Assembly (NCBI GenBank): GCA_910586065.1
Contig: CAJUGI010000001.1
Coordinates: 682,001-746,000, forward strand
DNA length: 64,000 nt
Reading direction: 5' to 3'
From: an uncultured Christensenella sp.
GTDB taxonomy: Bacteria > Bacillota > Clostridia > Christensenellales > Borkfalkiaceae
Each line of letters starts with the position of its first letter. The stretch's first letter is position 1. A model generated the notes under the pieces. It searched no databases and was not told where the DNA came from. It saw nothing but the letters and a program-made list of their open reading frames with translations. Positions 15,093 to 22,525 of the stretch are shown here, in pieces. The position numbers were made by a program, and so were the translations under genes.

Positions 15093-15497
15093 TTACAAAT
15101 CAATCAATAATTCATATAAATTATCCATATTTTTACCGTTAAGGTCCAAATAGAAACATCTGCCGTCATAACCGACGGCGGAATTATACCTGATTAAATT
15201 GAAACCGTAATACCCCTTATCAACATGCACAAGCAATTTTTCAAACGGCATTTCATTGTGCTCCAATCTTTTACCGAAGTCAAACTCCAGCCACAAATTT
15301 TTTTGCATTTCCTGTACGGTAAGATTATTTAAACTTACTCCGTAAGCCGGCATCTCAAGCGCCCCGTTTATTGTATTGTTCCAACATTCAAGTATAACTT
15401 CGTAATTGCCGTCCACCGATGAATATGAAGTTTTTTTACCTTCATTATATAAATTAATTTGTTCCGCCGAATCAAAAACTTCGGAAATTTCTTCCAT
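15093..15497 (-). CDS. Small uncharacterised protein after nfnB
   Basis: About 134 aa from the ATG at 15497 (MEEISEVFDSAEQIN...), which is better spaced from the AAGGA box than the ATG at 15506; a longer frame overlapping nfnB is unlikely. It is soluble, with aromatic and acidic segments (ILECWNNTING, LWLEFDFGKRL, GYYGFNLIRYN). I do not recognise the family. The size and style recall immunity-type or SMI1-like orphan proteins, but nothing proves that. It lies 16 bp after nfnB and may be cotranscribed. Confidence 0.6.
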   Translation of the reverse strand: MEEISEVFDSAEQINLYNEGKKTSYSSVDGNYEVILECWNNTINGALEMPAYGVSLNNLTVQEMQKNLWLEFDFGKRLEHNEMPFEKLLVHVDKGYYGFNLIRYNSAVGYDGRCFYLDLNGKNMDNLYELLIDL

Positions 15498-15513
15498 AAT
15501 TACCATATCCTTA

Positions 15514-16932
15514 TTATTGTTGTTTTTGCGATAAATATTCATCGATTGCGTTTGCGGCAGTTTTACCGGCCCCCATTGCAAGAATCACTGTTGCCGCGCC
15601 GGTTACTGCGTCTCCGCCGGCATAAACGCTTTCTTTGGACGTTTTACCCGTAGTTTCCTCCACGATTATTCCGCCGTGACGGTTAACTTCAAGACCTTTG
15701 GTAGTATTTTTGATAAGCGGGTTAGGACTTGTACCTATCGCCATGATTACGCAGTCTACTGGAATAATGTATTCACTGCCCGCGATTTCCACAGGGCGGC
15801 GTCTGCCATTTTCATCCGGCTCGCCGAGTTCGCATTTAATAACTTTAACGCCGGTTACAAACCCGTTTTTTAAATCGCGCCTGTCGGCGGGGTTTTTATA
15901 TCCAAGAATTTCAACCGGATTCCTTAAAATTTCAAATTTAATTCCTTCTTCCTGTGCATGCTCTACTTCTTCCTTTCTTGCGGGAAGTTCGTCCATCGAA
16001 CGGCGGTAAATTATGTAAACATTTTCGGCGCCGAGTCTTAAAGCCGTGCGCGCGGCGTCCATTGCAACGTTGCCTCCGCCGACTACCGCTACGTTTTTAG
16101 CGCGCATAATAGGCGTTTGGGTATCGTCTTTATAAGCTTTCATAAGATTTGCACGCGTTAAAAACTCGTTCGCCGAATAAACGCCCTTTAAACCTTCGCC
16201 GGCTATACCCATGAACCGCGGAAGTCCGGCACCGCTACCGACAAATACGGCTTCAAATCCGTCGTTAAACAGTTCGTCTATAGTAATTGTCTTGCCTATA
16301 ACAACGTTGGTTTCAATGCTTACACCGAGTTTTTTTAGAATGTCAACCTCTTTTTTAACTATTTCCTTTGGAAGACGAAATTCCGGTATGCCGTAAACAA
16401 GCACACCGCCCGCAAGATGCAGAGCCTCAAAAACAGTTACTTTATAGCCCTTTTTTGCCAAATCACCCGCACAAGTCAACCCAGAAGGGCCCGAACCTAT
16501 AACGGCAACTTTGTGTCCGTTGCTCTCGGGAACGGTTATTTCTCCGTTGCCGTGTGCGTTATGCCAATCCGCTACAAAACGTTCAAGCCTGCCTATTCCA
16601 ACCGGTTCAAACTTAATTCCAAGAGTACACTTGCTTTCGCACTGCGTTTCCTGCGGGCAAACTCTGCCGCAAACCGCAGGAAGAGACGAATTTTTTGAAA
16701 TTACTTCGTAAGCGCCCTCAAAATCGCCGACCTTTACTTTCGTAATAAAATCCGGTATGGAAATATTTACAGGACACCCCTCCACGCAAGGGCGGTTTTT
16801 GCAGTTTAAGCACCTTTGCGCTTCAGCGACCGCTGTCTTTTCATCGTAACCGAGAGCAACTTCTTTAAAGTTCCTTGCGCGTACGTCAGCCTCCTGAACG
16901 GGCATTCCGTGCTTTTTAGGTTGAATCGCCAT
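15514..16932 (-). CDS. nfnB: NADH-dependent ferredoxin:NADP+ oxidoreductase, large subunit NfnB
   Basis: A 472-aa flavoprotein of the glutamate-synthase small-subunit family. The N-terminus carries cysteine clusters for two [4Fe-4S] centres: CLNCKNRPCVEGCP (41-54) and CGRVCPQETQCESKC (about 89-103). An FAD Rossmann motif, VIGSGPSGLTCAGDLA, follows at about 145, and an NADPH motif, VVGGGNVAMDAARTALRLG, at about 290. No glutamate synthase large subunit lies nearby. The upstream partner is NfnA, so the bifurcating transhydrogenase NfnAB is far more likely than GltD. NfnAB couples ferredoxin and NADH oxidation to NADPH formation in clostridia. Confidence 0.9.
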   Translation of the reverse strand: MAIQPKKHGMPVQEADVRARNFKEVALGYDEKTAVAEAQRCLNCKNRPCVEGCPVNISIPDFITKVKVGDFEGAYEVISKNSSLPAVCGRVCPQETQCESKCTLGIKFEPVGIGRLERFVADWHNAHGNGEITVPESNGHKVAVIGSGPSGLTCAGDLAKKGYKVTVFEALHLAGGVLVYGIPEFRLPKEIVKKEVDILKKLGVSIETNVVIGKTITIDELFNDGFEAVFVGSGAGLPRFMGIAGEGLKGVYSANEFLTRANLMKAYKDDTQTPIMRAKNVAVVGGGNVAMDAARTALRLGAENVYIIYRRSMDELPARKEEVEHAQEEGIKFEILRNPVEILGYKNPADRRDLKNGFVTGVKVIKCELGEPDENGRRRPVEIAGSEYIIPVDCVIMAIGTSPNPLIKNTTKGLEVNRHGGIIVEETTGKTSKESVYAGGDAVTGAATVILAMGAGKTAANAIDEYLSQKQQ

Positions 16933-16934
16933 AA

Positions 16935-17774
16935 TTAAACTTCCTTTTTAAAGAGATTGCAGCACGCTTCCCTCTCTTTCCTTTCAAATTCGGCATAAGC
17001 GTCGGAACGCGCCATAGCCTCGTCAAAATCCACTTCAAAGCCGTTAAAATCCGGACCGTCAACGCACGCAAATTTCGTCTTTCCGCCTACGGTTAATCGG
17101 CAACCGCCGCACATTCCGGTTCCGTCTATCATTATTGGGTTCATCGAAACTGTTGTCGGCACATTGTACGGCTTGGTAGTTGCAACGACGAATTTCATCA
17201 TCACAAGAGGTCCTATTGCTATGACCTCGTCGTAATTTTCACCGCTTTCTATGTCTTCTTTCAACGGCGCGGTTACAACGCCCTTTCTGCCGTAACTTCC
17301 GTCGTCGGTCATTATTGTCAACTTATTTGAACAAGCTTTAAATTCTTCCTCTAAAATAAGTAAATCTTTATTTCTGAACCCTATTATAGAATGTACTTCC
17401 GCACCCTGCTCATGCAATTTTTGCGCTACGGGCAGAGCAATCGCACAGCCTACGCCGCCGCCGACAATGCACACTTTTTTAAGCCCTTCCGTTTTGGTTT
17501 CACAGCCCAACGGACCTACGAAATCGCAAATAAATGCGCCCTCATGCTTTGCATTAAGGCGCATAGTGCTAGCGCCGACTATTTGGAATATAATTTTCAC
17601 CGTGCCGGCATTTCTGTCGTAACCGGCCACTGTGAGCGGTATTCTCTCGCCGTTTTCATCTACGCGAAGAATAATAAATTGTCCCGCCTGTGCTTTTTTA
17701 GCAACAAGCGGAGCATAAATATCCATCATTGTTACGGTGGAGTTCAGCTCGCGCTTCTTAATTATTTTATACAA
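16935..17774 (-). CDS. nfnA: Ferredoxin:NADP+ oxidoreductase, small subunit NfnA
   Basis: A 279-aa member of the ferredoxin-NADP reductase/dihydroorotate dehydrogenase electron-transfer family. It has an FAD-binding RIPLTVAGYD segment, a nucleotide-binding GGGVGCAIALPVA, and a C-terminal [2Fe-2S] cysteine group GTGMCGGCRLTV...FACVDGPDF. The likely start is the TTG at 17774, seven bases after GGAGG; a longer ATG-initiated frame to 17813 lacks such a site. Two bases separate it from nfnB. Confidence 0.88.
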   Translation of the reverse strand: MYKIIKKRELNSTVTMMDIYAPLVAKKAQAGQFIILRVDENGERIPLTVAGYDRNAGTVKIIFQIVGASTMRLNAKHEGAFICDFVGPLGCETKTEGLKKVCIVGGGVGCAIALPVAQKLHEQGAEVHSIIGFRNKDLLILEEEFKACSNKLTIMTDDGSYGRKGVVTAPLKEDIESGENYDEVIAIGPLVMMKFVVATTKPYNVPTTVSMNPIMIDGTGMCGGCRLTVGGKTKFACVDGPDFNGFEVDFDEAMARSDAYAEFERKEREACCNLFKKEV

Positions 17775-17837
17775 AGTTAGTTCCTCCGTATTCAAGTAAT
17801 TTGATTTTATCACTTTTATTATTTTATGTCAAACTCA

Positions 17838-17868
17838 AAGCCGCCGACGGACAAGCCGTCGGCGGTAA
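17838..17868 (-). terminator. Hairpin between the 77-aa gene and nfnA
   Basis: Stem GCCGCCGACGG/CCGTCGGCGGT around a five-base loop. The T-rich tail on the minus strand is interrupted (CTTTGAGTTTG), so termination may be partial. Confidence 0.55.
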
Positions 17869-17871
17869 ACT

Positions 17872-18105
17872 TTAATTAATTTTTATTATTCTCTTTATGT
17901 AAGTCATAGGGAACGGCGCGTTTTGTTCTTCGGTGAAAAGCACCTTGCGCACAACACCCTCCTGTTCGCGGTTGTGCCTGCCGAGAGGCGCCGTTACTCT
18001 GTCGCCCTCTCTCACTTCTTTATAAGGGCAAAGATACCAATATAAATAACCGACTACGTTCGGGTCGTTTATAAATTCAACCGCAACAAAACAAGTTCTT
18101 TCCAT
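17872..18105 (-). CDS. 77-aa protein resembling the PriA N-terminal region
   Basis: A small soluble protein whose middle (EVREGDRVTAPLGRHNREQEG) resembles the N-terminal 3'-DNA-binding segment of primosomal helicase PriA, without any helicase domain. It may be an orphan domain binding nucleic acid, which is inference only. It has no Shine-Dalgarno sequence and sits directly on its promoter, so its mRNA is probably leaderless. Confidence 0.65.
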   Translation of the reverse strand: MERTCFVAVEFINDPNVVGYLYWYLCPYKEVREGDRVTAPLGRHNREQEGVVRKVLFTEEQNAPFPMTYIKRIIKIN

Positions 18106-18111
18106 AAACCA

Positions 18112-18139
18112 ATTATAGCAAATATAAATTACTTTGCAA
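18112..18139 (-). promoter_or_regulatory. Promoter of the 77-aa gene, start-codon adjacent
   Basis: Minus strand: -35 TTGCAA (18134-18139), 16-bp spacer, -10 TATAAT (18112-18117). Seven bases after the -10 is 18105, the A of the ATG. Confidence 0.6.
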
Positions 18140-18142
18140 ACT

Positions 18143-18173
18143 AAAAAGCTTGGTTAAAACCCCAAGCTTTTTT
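18143..18173 (-). terminator. Terminator after the APH-fold kinase gene
   Basis: Stem AAAAGCTTGG/CCAAGCTTTTT (18144-18153 and 18162-18172) with T/A-rich flanks. Confidence 0.8.
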
Positions 18174-18178
18174 CGTTT

Positions 18179-18928
18179 TTATTCGTAGTCTACAACGTTT
18201 ATCCAGCCGTGCAAAAATTCCTTTTCGCTGTCGGGAGCTTTGCAAAGGCGCGACGCCGCAACTATGGGTATCCAACGCTGAACGTACTGGATTGCCGTGT
18301 CGCTCTTTTTGCAGTAAAGCTTTAAGTATTTATCGCCAAGCTCCTTTTTACCCGCAAGGTAAAAAAGAAGATAAGAGCGAGCCACGTCCGCCGAGGAGTT
18401 ACCCTGCGTTGCGTGCGCCCAGTCGATAATATAAGGCGTACCGTCCTTAGTTATAATTACATTGGTGGGGTTAAAGTCGCCGTGGCAAAGATTAACGTGC
18501 TTGGGCATGGAATCAAGGCGGGTATGCAAATCGTAACGCGCGGTTGCATCAAGGTCCGCCGCGGAAATTTTAACCTGCATTTTGTCTTTAAGCTTATTGA
18601 GCATGGGAACTTTTTTCGAAAGCACCGTGCGTTGCAGGTCCACGAAAAGATTTAAATACTCGTCCTCTTTTGCGGGATTTTTGTCCATAAGCTCCTGCAA
18701 AGTGGTGCCTTCGATATAATCGAGAATAATCGCCCAATTGCCGTCAACAACCTGCACCGCCTGAAGCTTTGGAACGTTTAAGTCGGTTTCTTCTACTCTT
18801 GCGTGATTTAAAGCCTCGTTTAAAATGTTCGCTTTAGAAAAGCTTGTGTCGAAAACCTTTACGAGCTTGTCGCCGTCGCGGTATATCTTTTTGTCCGCCC
18901 TTTCAAAAACCAAATTTGTCCTGTTCAT
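18179..18928 (-). CDS. Aminoglycoside phosphotransferase-fold kinase
   Basis: A 249-aa protein of the APH/choline kinase fold. The catalytic loop HGDFNPTNVII (about residues 152-162) and the metal-binding DWAHA (about 171-175) are intact, so it is probably active. The substrate is unknown; in clostridia such proteins more often phosphorylate a small metabolite or cell-wall choline-like compound than an antibiotic. It starts 10 bp after adhE and could be read with it. No resistance-gene context is visible. Confidence 0.82.
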   Translation of the reverse strand: MNRTNLVFERADKKIYRDGDKLVKVFDTSFSKANILNEALNHARVEETDLNVPKLQAVQVVDGNWAIILDYIEGTTLQELMDKNPAKEDEYLNLFVDLQRTVLSKKVPMLNKLKDKMQVKISAADLDATARYDLHTRLDSMPKHVNLCHGDFNPTNVIITKDGTPYIIDWAHATQGNSSADVARSYLLFYLAGKKELGDKYLKLYCKKSDTAIQYVQRWIPIVAASRLCKAPDSEKEFLHGWINVVDYE

Positions 18929-18938
18929 AATTTCCTCC

Positions 18939-21548
18939 TTATTTTCCGTAGTAAGCGTTTAAATACATCTGTTTGATTTCGCTCATTAAAGGATATCTGG
19001 GGTTAGCGCCCGTGCACTGGTCGTCAAACGCCTGTTCAACCATGTCGTCAAGCCTTTCGAGGAAATCTTTTTCGTCTATACCGTAATCCTTTATGGTCTT
19101 TTTGATACCAACCTTTTCTTTAAGTTTATCGATAGCTTTTATAAGATTTTCAACCTTTTCTTTGTCCGTCTTGCCGTTAATGCCTAATCCTTCGGCAACT
19201 TCGGCATATCTTGCAAGCGTGTGCGGATAAGCGTACTGGCTGAATGTACCCATCTTTGTAGGAACTTCCGCAGAGTTAAACCTTATTACTTCGTCAATCA
19301 TAAGCGCGTTTGCGACGCCGTGCGGCAAATGATGGAAAGCGCCCAACTTGTGCGCCATTGAATGGCATACGCCGAGGAACGCATTAGCAAAAGCCATACC
19401 CGCCATTGTTGCAGCATTTGCCATTTTTTCACGTGCTTCAACGTTCGTCTGTCCGTTTTCATACGCTTCGGGCAGATATTTGAATATAACTTTGAGCGCT
19501 TGCAAAGCAAGCCCGTCAGTGTAATCGGTTGCCATTACCGAAGCATAAGCTTCAAGCGCGTGAGTGACCGCGTCTATACCGGAAGCCGCAGTCAGCCCTT
19601 TGGGCGCCGACATATGAAGGTCGGTATCGATTATTGCCATATTGGGGAGTAGTTCGTAGTCAGCAAGGGGATATTTAACGCCCGTCTTCTCATCGGTTAT
19701 TACCGCAAAAGGCGTAACTTCGGAACCAGTGCCCGCAGAAGTGGGAATTGCGATAAAGTACGCCTTTTCGCCCATTTTCGGGAAGGTGTAAACGCGCTTT
19801 CTGATATCAACGAAGCGCATTGCCATATCAAGGAAATCAACTTCGGGATGCTCGTACATTACCCACATAATTTTTGCCGCGTCCATAGCAGAACCGCCGC
19901 CGAGCGCGATTATCGTGTCAGGTTCGAATGCTTTCATCTGCTTTGTGCCTTCTACTGCGCACGCAAGCGTGGGGTCGGGAGCCACGTCAAAGAATGTGCT
20001 GTGCGATATACCCAGTTCGTCAAGCTTGTCGGTTATACATTTAGTAAAGCCGTTTTTATAAAGGAATGCGTCAGTTACTATAAACGCTTTCTTTTTGCCC
20101 ATAATCTGCTTTAATTCGTTTAACGCTACGGGCAGACAGCCTTTCTTTAAATATACTTTTTGAGGCGCCCTGAACCACAACATATTTTCTCTCCTTTCCG
20201 CCACGGTTTTTACGTTTAAAAGATGCTTAATTCCTACATTTTCAGAAACGGAGTTGCCGCCCCAGCTACCGCAACCTAAAGTGAGCGACGGCGCGAGTTT
20301 GAAGTTATATAAATCGCCGATACCGCCGTGCGACGACGGTGTGTTCACGAGGATTCGGCAAGTTTTCATTCTTTGCGAAAATTCCGCGATTTTGTCCTTT
20401 GAGATTTTTACGTTAACATAAATAGACGAAGTGTGTCCGTAACCGCCGTCCGCAACAAGGCGCTCTGCCTTTTGAAGCGCGTCTTCAAAGTTCTTTGCGC
20501 GGTACATTGCAAGAACCGGTGAAAGTTTTTCATGGGCGAACTCTTCGGAAAGCTCAACAGAATCGACTTCACCAATAAGAATTTTTGTGTTTTCCGGAAC
20601 TTCCACGCCTGCAAGCTTTGCTATTTTATATGCGCTCTGTCCTACTATTTTTGCGTTAAGAGAACCGTTAATTATAATTGTTTTTCTTACTTTTTCAAGC
20701 TCGTCTTCCTTTAAGATGTGACAGCCGCGGTAAGCAAATTCCTTTTTAACTGCGTTGTAAACCTTATCAAGAACGATTACCGACTGTTCCGAAGCGCAAA
20801 TCATACCGTTATCAAACGTTTTTGAATGAATTACAGAACTTACTGCAAGCAGCAAATCGGCAGTATCGTCTATAATGGCCGGAGTATTGCCGGCGCCTAC
20901 GCCGATTGCAGGTTTACCGCTGGAATAAGCCGCTTTAACCATTCCTGGACCGCCCGTTGCAAGAATAAGGTCAACTTCCTTCATTAAAAGGTTTGTCATT
21001 TCGAGATTGGGAACATCTATCCAGCTGATTATGCCTTCGGGTGCACCCGCGGCAATTGCCGCCTCGTAAACGGTTTTAGCCGCGGCTATAGTTGAATTCT
21101 TTGCGCGTGGATGCGGGCTGATTATACAGCCGTTGCGCGTTTTTAAGCTAATGAGCGTTTTGAAAATTGCCGTAGAAGTAGGATTTGTGGTAGGAATGAC
21201 GGCGCCGATTACGCCAATCGGTTCCGCCACCTTCGTTATTCCGTAAACCGGGTCTTCTTCAATTACTCCACAGGTTTTAACTTCTTTGTAAGCATTGTAA
21301 ATATATTCGGCGGCATAGTGGTTTTTGATTACCTTATCTTCCACCACGCCCATACCGGTTTCTTCAACCGCAAATTTTGCAAGCGGGATTCTTGCTTTGT
21401 TTGCCGCAACAGCGCAGGCAAAAAAGATTTTATCAACCTGCTCCTGCGTATAGGTTGCGAATTTCTGCTGTGCGTTTCTCACCCTTGCAATTTCACTTTC
21501 GAGTTTTTCCACGCTGTCGCAAATGTTATAGTCCAACTTAAAATCCAT
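18939..21548 (-). CDS. adhE: Bifunctional acetaldehyde-CoA/alcohol dehydrogenase
   Basis: AdhE reduces acetyl-CoA to acetaldehyde and then ethanol using two NADH, and polymerises into spirosomes. The 869-aa product carries an aldehyde dehydrogenase domain (about 1-440) with the catalytic Cys in FDNGMICASEQS and the NAD site AVIPTTNPTS. An iron alcohol dehydrogenase domain (about 450-869) has GGGSAMDAAK and the metal ligands in HSMAHKLGAFHHLPHG. The ATG at 21548 has a GGAGAG box; the longer frame from 21566 would start before that box. A sigma-A promoter lies upstream, with a weak Rex-like TTGTTATTTTTTACAA at 21690-21705. Confidence 0.96.
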   Translation of the reverse strand: MDFKLDYNICDSVEKLESEIARVRNAQQKFATYTQEQVDKIFFACAVAANKARIPLAKFAVEETGMGVVEDKVIKNHYAAEYIYNAYKEVKTCGVIEEDPVYGITKVAEPIGVIGAVIPTTNPTSTAIFKTLISLKTRNGCIISPHPRAKNSTIAAAKTVYEAAIAAGAPEGIISWIDVPNLEMTNLLMKEVDLILATGGPGMVKAAYSSGKPAIGVGAGNTPAIIDDTADLLLAVSSVIHSKTFDNGMICASEQSVIVLDKVYNAVKKEFAYRGCHILKEDELEKVRKTIIINGSLNAKIVGQSAYKIAKLAGVEVPENTKILIGEVDSVELSEEFAHEKLSPVLAMYRAKNFEDALQKAERLVADGGYGHTSSIYVNVKISKDKIAEFSQRMKTCRILVNTPSSHGGIGDLYNFKLAPSLTLGCGSWGGNSVSENVGIKHLLNVKTVAERRENMLWFRAPQKVYLKKGCLPVALNELKQIMGKKKAFIVTDAFLYKNGFTKCITDKLDELGISHSTFFDVAPDPTLACAVEGTKQMKAFEPDTIIALGGGSAMDAAKIMWVMYEHPEVDFLDMAMRFVDIRKRVYTFPKMGEKAYFIAIPTSAGTGSEVTPFAVITDEKTGVKYPLADYELLPNMAIIDTDLHMSAPKGLTAASGIDAVTHALEAYASVMATDYTDGLALQALKVIFKYLPEAYENGQTNVEAREKMANAATMAGMAFANAFLGVCHSMAHKLGAFHHLPHGVANALMIDEVIRFNSAEVPTKMGTFSQYAYPHTLARYAEVAEGLGINGKTDKEKVENLIKAIDKLKEKVGIKKTIKDYGIDEKDFLERLDDMVEQAFDDQCTGANPRYPLMSEIKQMYLNAYYGK

Positions 21549-21625
21549 TGTACTCTCCTTTTCCATACAATTTATATTATGTCCTTTTGTATAAAAGTTT
21601 AATTCGCTCTTTTTCTATCGATAAA

Positions 21626-21655
21626 ATTATATCAAATTTATAATGAAACACGCAA
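21626..21655 (-). promoter_or_regulatory. adhE promoter
   Basis: Minus strand: -35 TTGCGT (21650-21655), 18-bp spacer, -10 TATAAT (21626-21631). The Rex-like half-palindrome TTGT...ACAA at 21690-21705 is too far from consensus to assign firmly. Confidence 0.55.
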
Positions 21656-21780
21656 TAATACTGAAGAGTATTTTTAAAATCAGGATTTTTTGTTATTTTT
21701 TACAAATATTGGTTACAAAAATACATTTATGCGGTTTATTTTAAACGCTTATATTTTTTTGAAATTTTTAAATAAAACTT

Positions 21781-22097
21781 TTTCTTTCCCAAATTCGCAA
21801 TTCGTTCAAAATCTCAGAAATACTTGATTATTTGGACTGGCAACCGATAAAAAACGCGGAAGGCGTTTTAACCGCGTAGCTTGCTATGATACGGTATACA
21901 TCGTTTCTAATATTCCGCTTACGGAGCAATACACTAAAATGCAACAGTCCGAGCCTACGACGCGGGCGGCGAAACAGCGCATTACGGCGATATATTACTT
22001 TGATAAGCAAAGATGCACCCGTAAACAGGCATACGAGGGAATTAAAAAGCCCCTCTCTCTCGTTCCCGTTAACGACGACGGCGAAAGTCCGTTTTAG
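21781..22097 (+). pseudogene. Decayed replication initiator (RNA-helicase-type Rep) C-terminus
   Basis: The plus-strand frame 21828-22097 lacks a start codon and reads NRVACYDTVYIVSNIPLTEQ, then YTKMQQSEPTTRAAKQRI, AIYYFDKQ and a terminal VNDDGESPF. This matches the C-terminal helicase part of Rep proteins from small rolling-circle plasmids and CRESS-like elements, where (K)VYI(I/V)SNIPL is the conserved core. Just upstream in another frame, EILDYLDWQPIKNAEGVLTA looks like the preceding segment, so at least one frameshift and a 5' deletion have occurred. It faces the 3' end of tRNA-Leu, a usual integration site. Recognition is by eye. Confidence 0.6.
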
Positions 22098-22132
22098 CGG
22101 CTCGCAGGGCGAGTTCCCTTGTGGGGGCAATA

Positions 22133-22168
22133 GAAAAAGCACAAGGCGTTTCAACCTTGTGCTTTTTC
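22133..22168. terminator. Bidirectional terminator between the Rep remnant and tRNA-Leu
   Basis: Stem GAAAAAGCACAAGG (22133-22146) with CCTTGTGCTTTTTC (22155-22168), nearly the same as the tRNA-operon terminator at 9861-9895. Confidence 0.85.
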
Positions 22169-22174
22169 CTTACC

Positions 22175-22235
22175 TTTCGGAGATAAAACCCGCTATTCCG
22201 TTCACGAATAGATATTTAGAGTTCAATCTCTGCCG
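22175..22235 (-). repeat. Second copy of the tRNA-flank FVNG module
   Basis: Read from tRNA-Leu, the minus strand gives a frame ...KYLFVNGIAGFISER and stop, then the shared terminator. It parallels FVNGVAGFIAYN after tRNA-Tyr at 9781-9860. The two copies differ mostly at codon third positions in the core (GGT GTC versus GGA ATA), which hints at selection on the peptide or on pairing. Confidence 0.4.
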
Positions 22236-22239
22236 TTTC

Positions 22240-22322
22240 TGGTGCGGATGACAGGAGTTGAACCTGCATGGTTGCCCACAGGAACCTGAAACCTGCGCGT
22301 CTGCCAATTTCGCCACATCCGC
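22240..22322 (-). tRNA. tRNA-Leu (CAG)
   Basis: 83 nt with encoded CCA, long variable arm (TGGGCAACCAT), acceptor GCGGATG/CATCCGC, anticodon loop TTCAGGT (CAG), T-loop TTCAACT. The closing pair of the anticodon stem is T-T. Single-gene unit with its own promoter. Confidence 0.95.
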
Positions 22323-22334
22323 AAAACATTATTT

Positions 22335-22364
22335 ATTATAAATCAAAAACATTAGTATTGTCAA
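22335..22364 (-). promoter_or_regulatory. tRNA-Leu promoter
   Basis: Minus strand: consensus -35 TTGACA (22359-22364), 18-bp spacer, -10 TATAAT (22335-22340), 13 bp before the tRNA. Confidence 0.75.
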
Positions 22365-22510
22365 GTAATTTTTAAACATGAAAAGCAATGATTCAATTGG
22401 CACGAGTTAAAATTTTAATCCGTCAATATTCATATACTTGTTAAACATAAACCAAACAAAAAGTAACAAAAACCACCATACAATTTGTAATATAAAATTG
22501 CTTTTTTAAA

Positions 22511-22519
22511 TGATATTAT
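22511..22519 (+). promoter_or_regulatory. Extended -10 promoter at the comEC start
   Basis: TGATATTAT (TGn plus TATTAT at 22514-22519) ends seven bases before the GTG at 22526. No -35 consensus and no Shine-Dalgarno are visible. Confidence 0.35.
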
Positions 22520-22525
22520 TAACCA

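Noticed and set aside
15514..16932. Glutamate synthase small subunit (GltD)
   Set aside because: No glutamate synthase large subunit is present and the partner gene is an NfnA-type flavoprotein, so NfnB fits better.
18179..18928. Aminoglycoside resistance gene
   Set aside because: The fold is right, but there is no resistance context or specific motif; host-metabolite kinases of this fold are far more common.
21690..21705. Rex operator upstream of adhE
   Set aside because: Only TTGT and ACAA match; the inner bases and length differ from the TTGTTAA-N4-TTAACAA consensus, so it is noted but not called.
21828..22251. 108-codon minus frame and 121-codon plus frame in the tRNA-Leu flank
   Set aside because: The coherent reading is the start-less plus frame 21828-22097 (Rep remnant); the other two are shadows with spurious composition.
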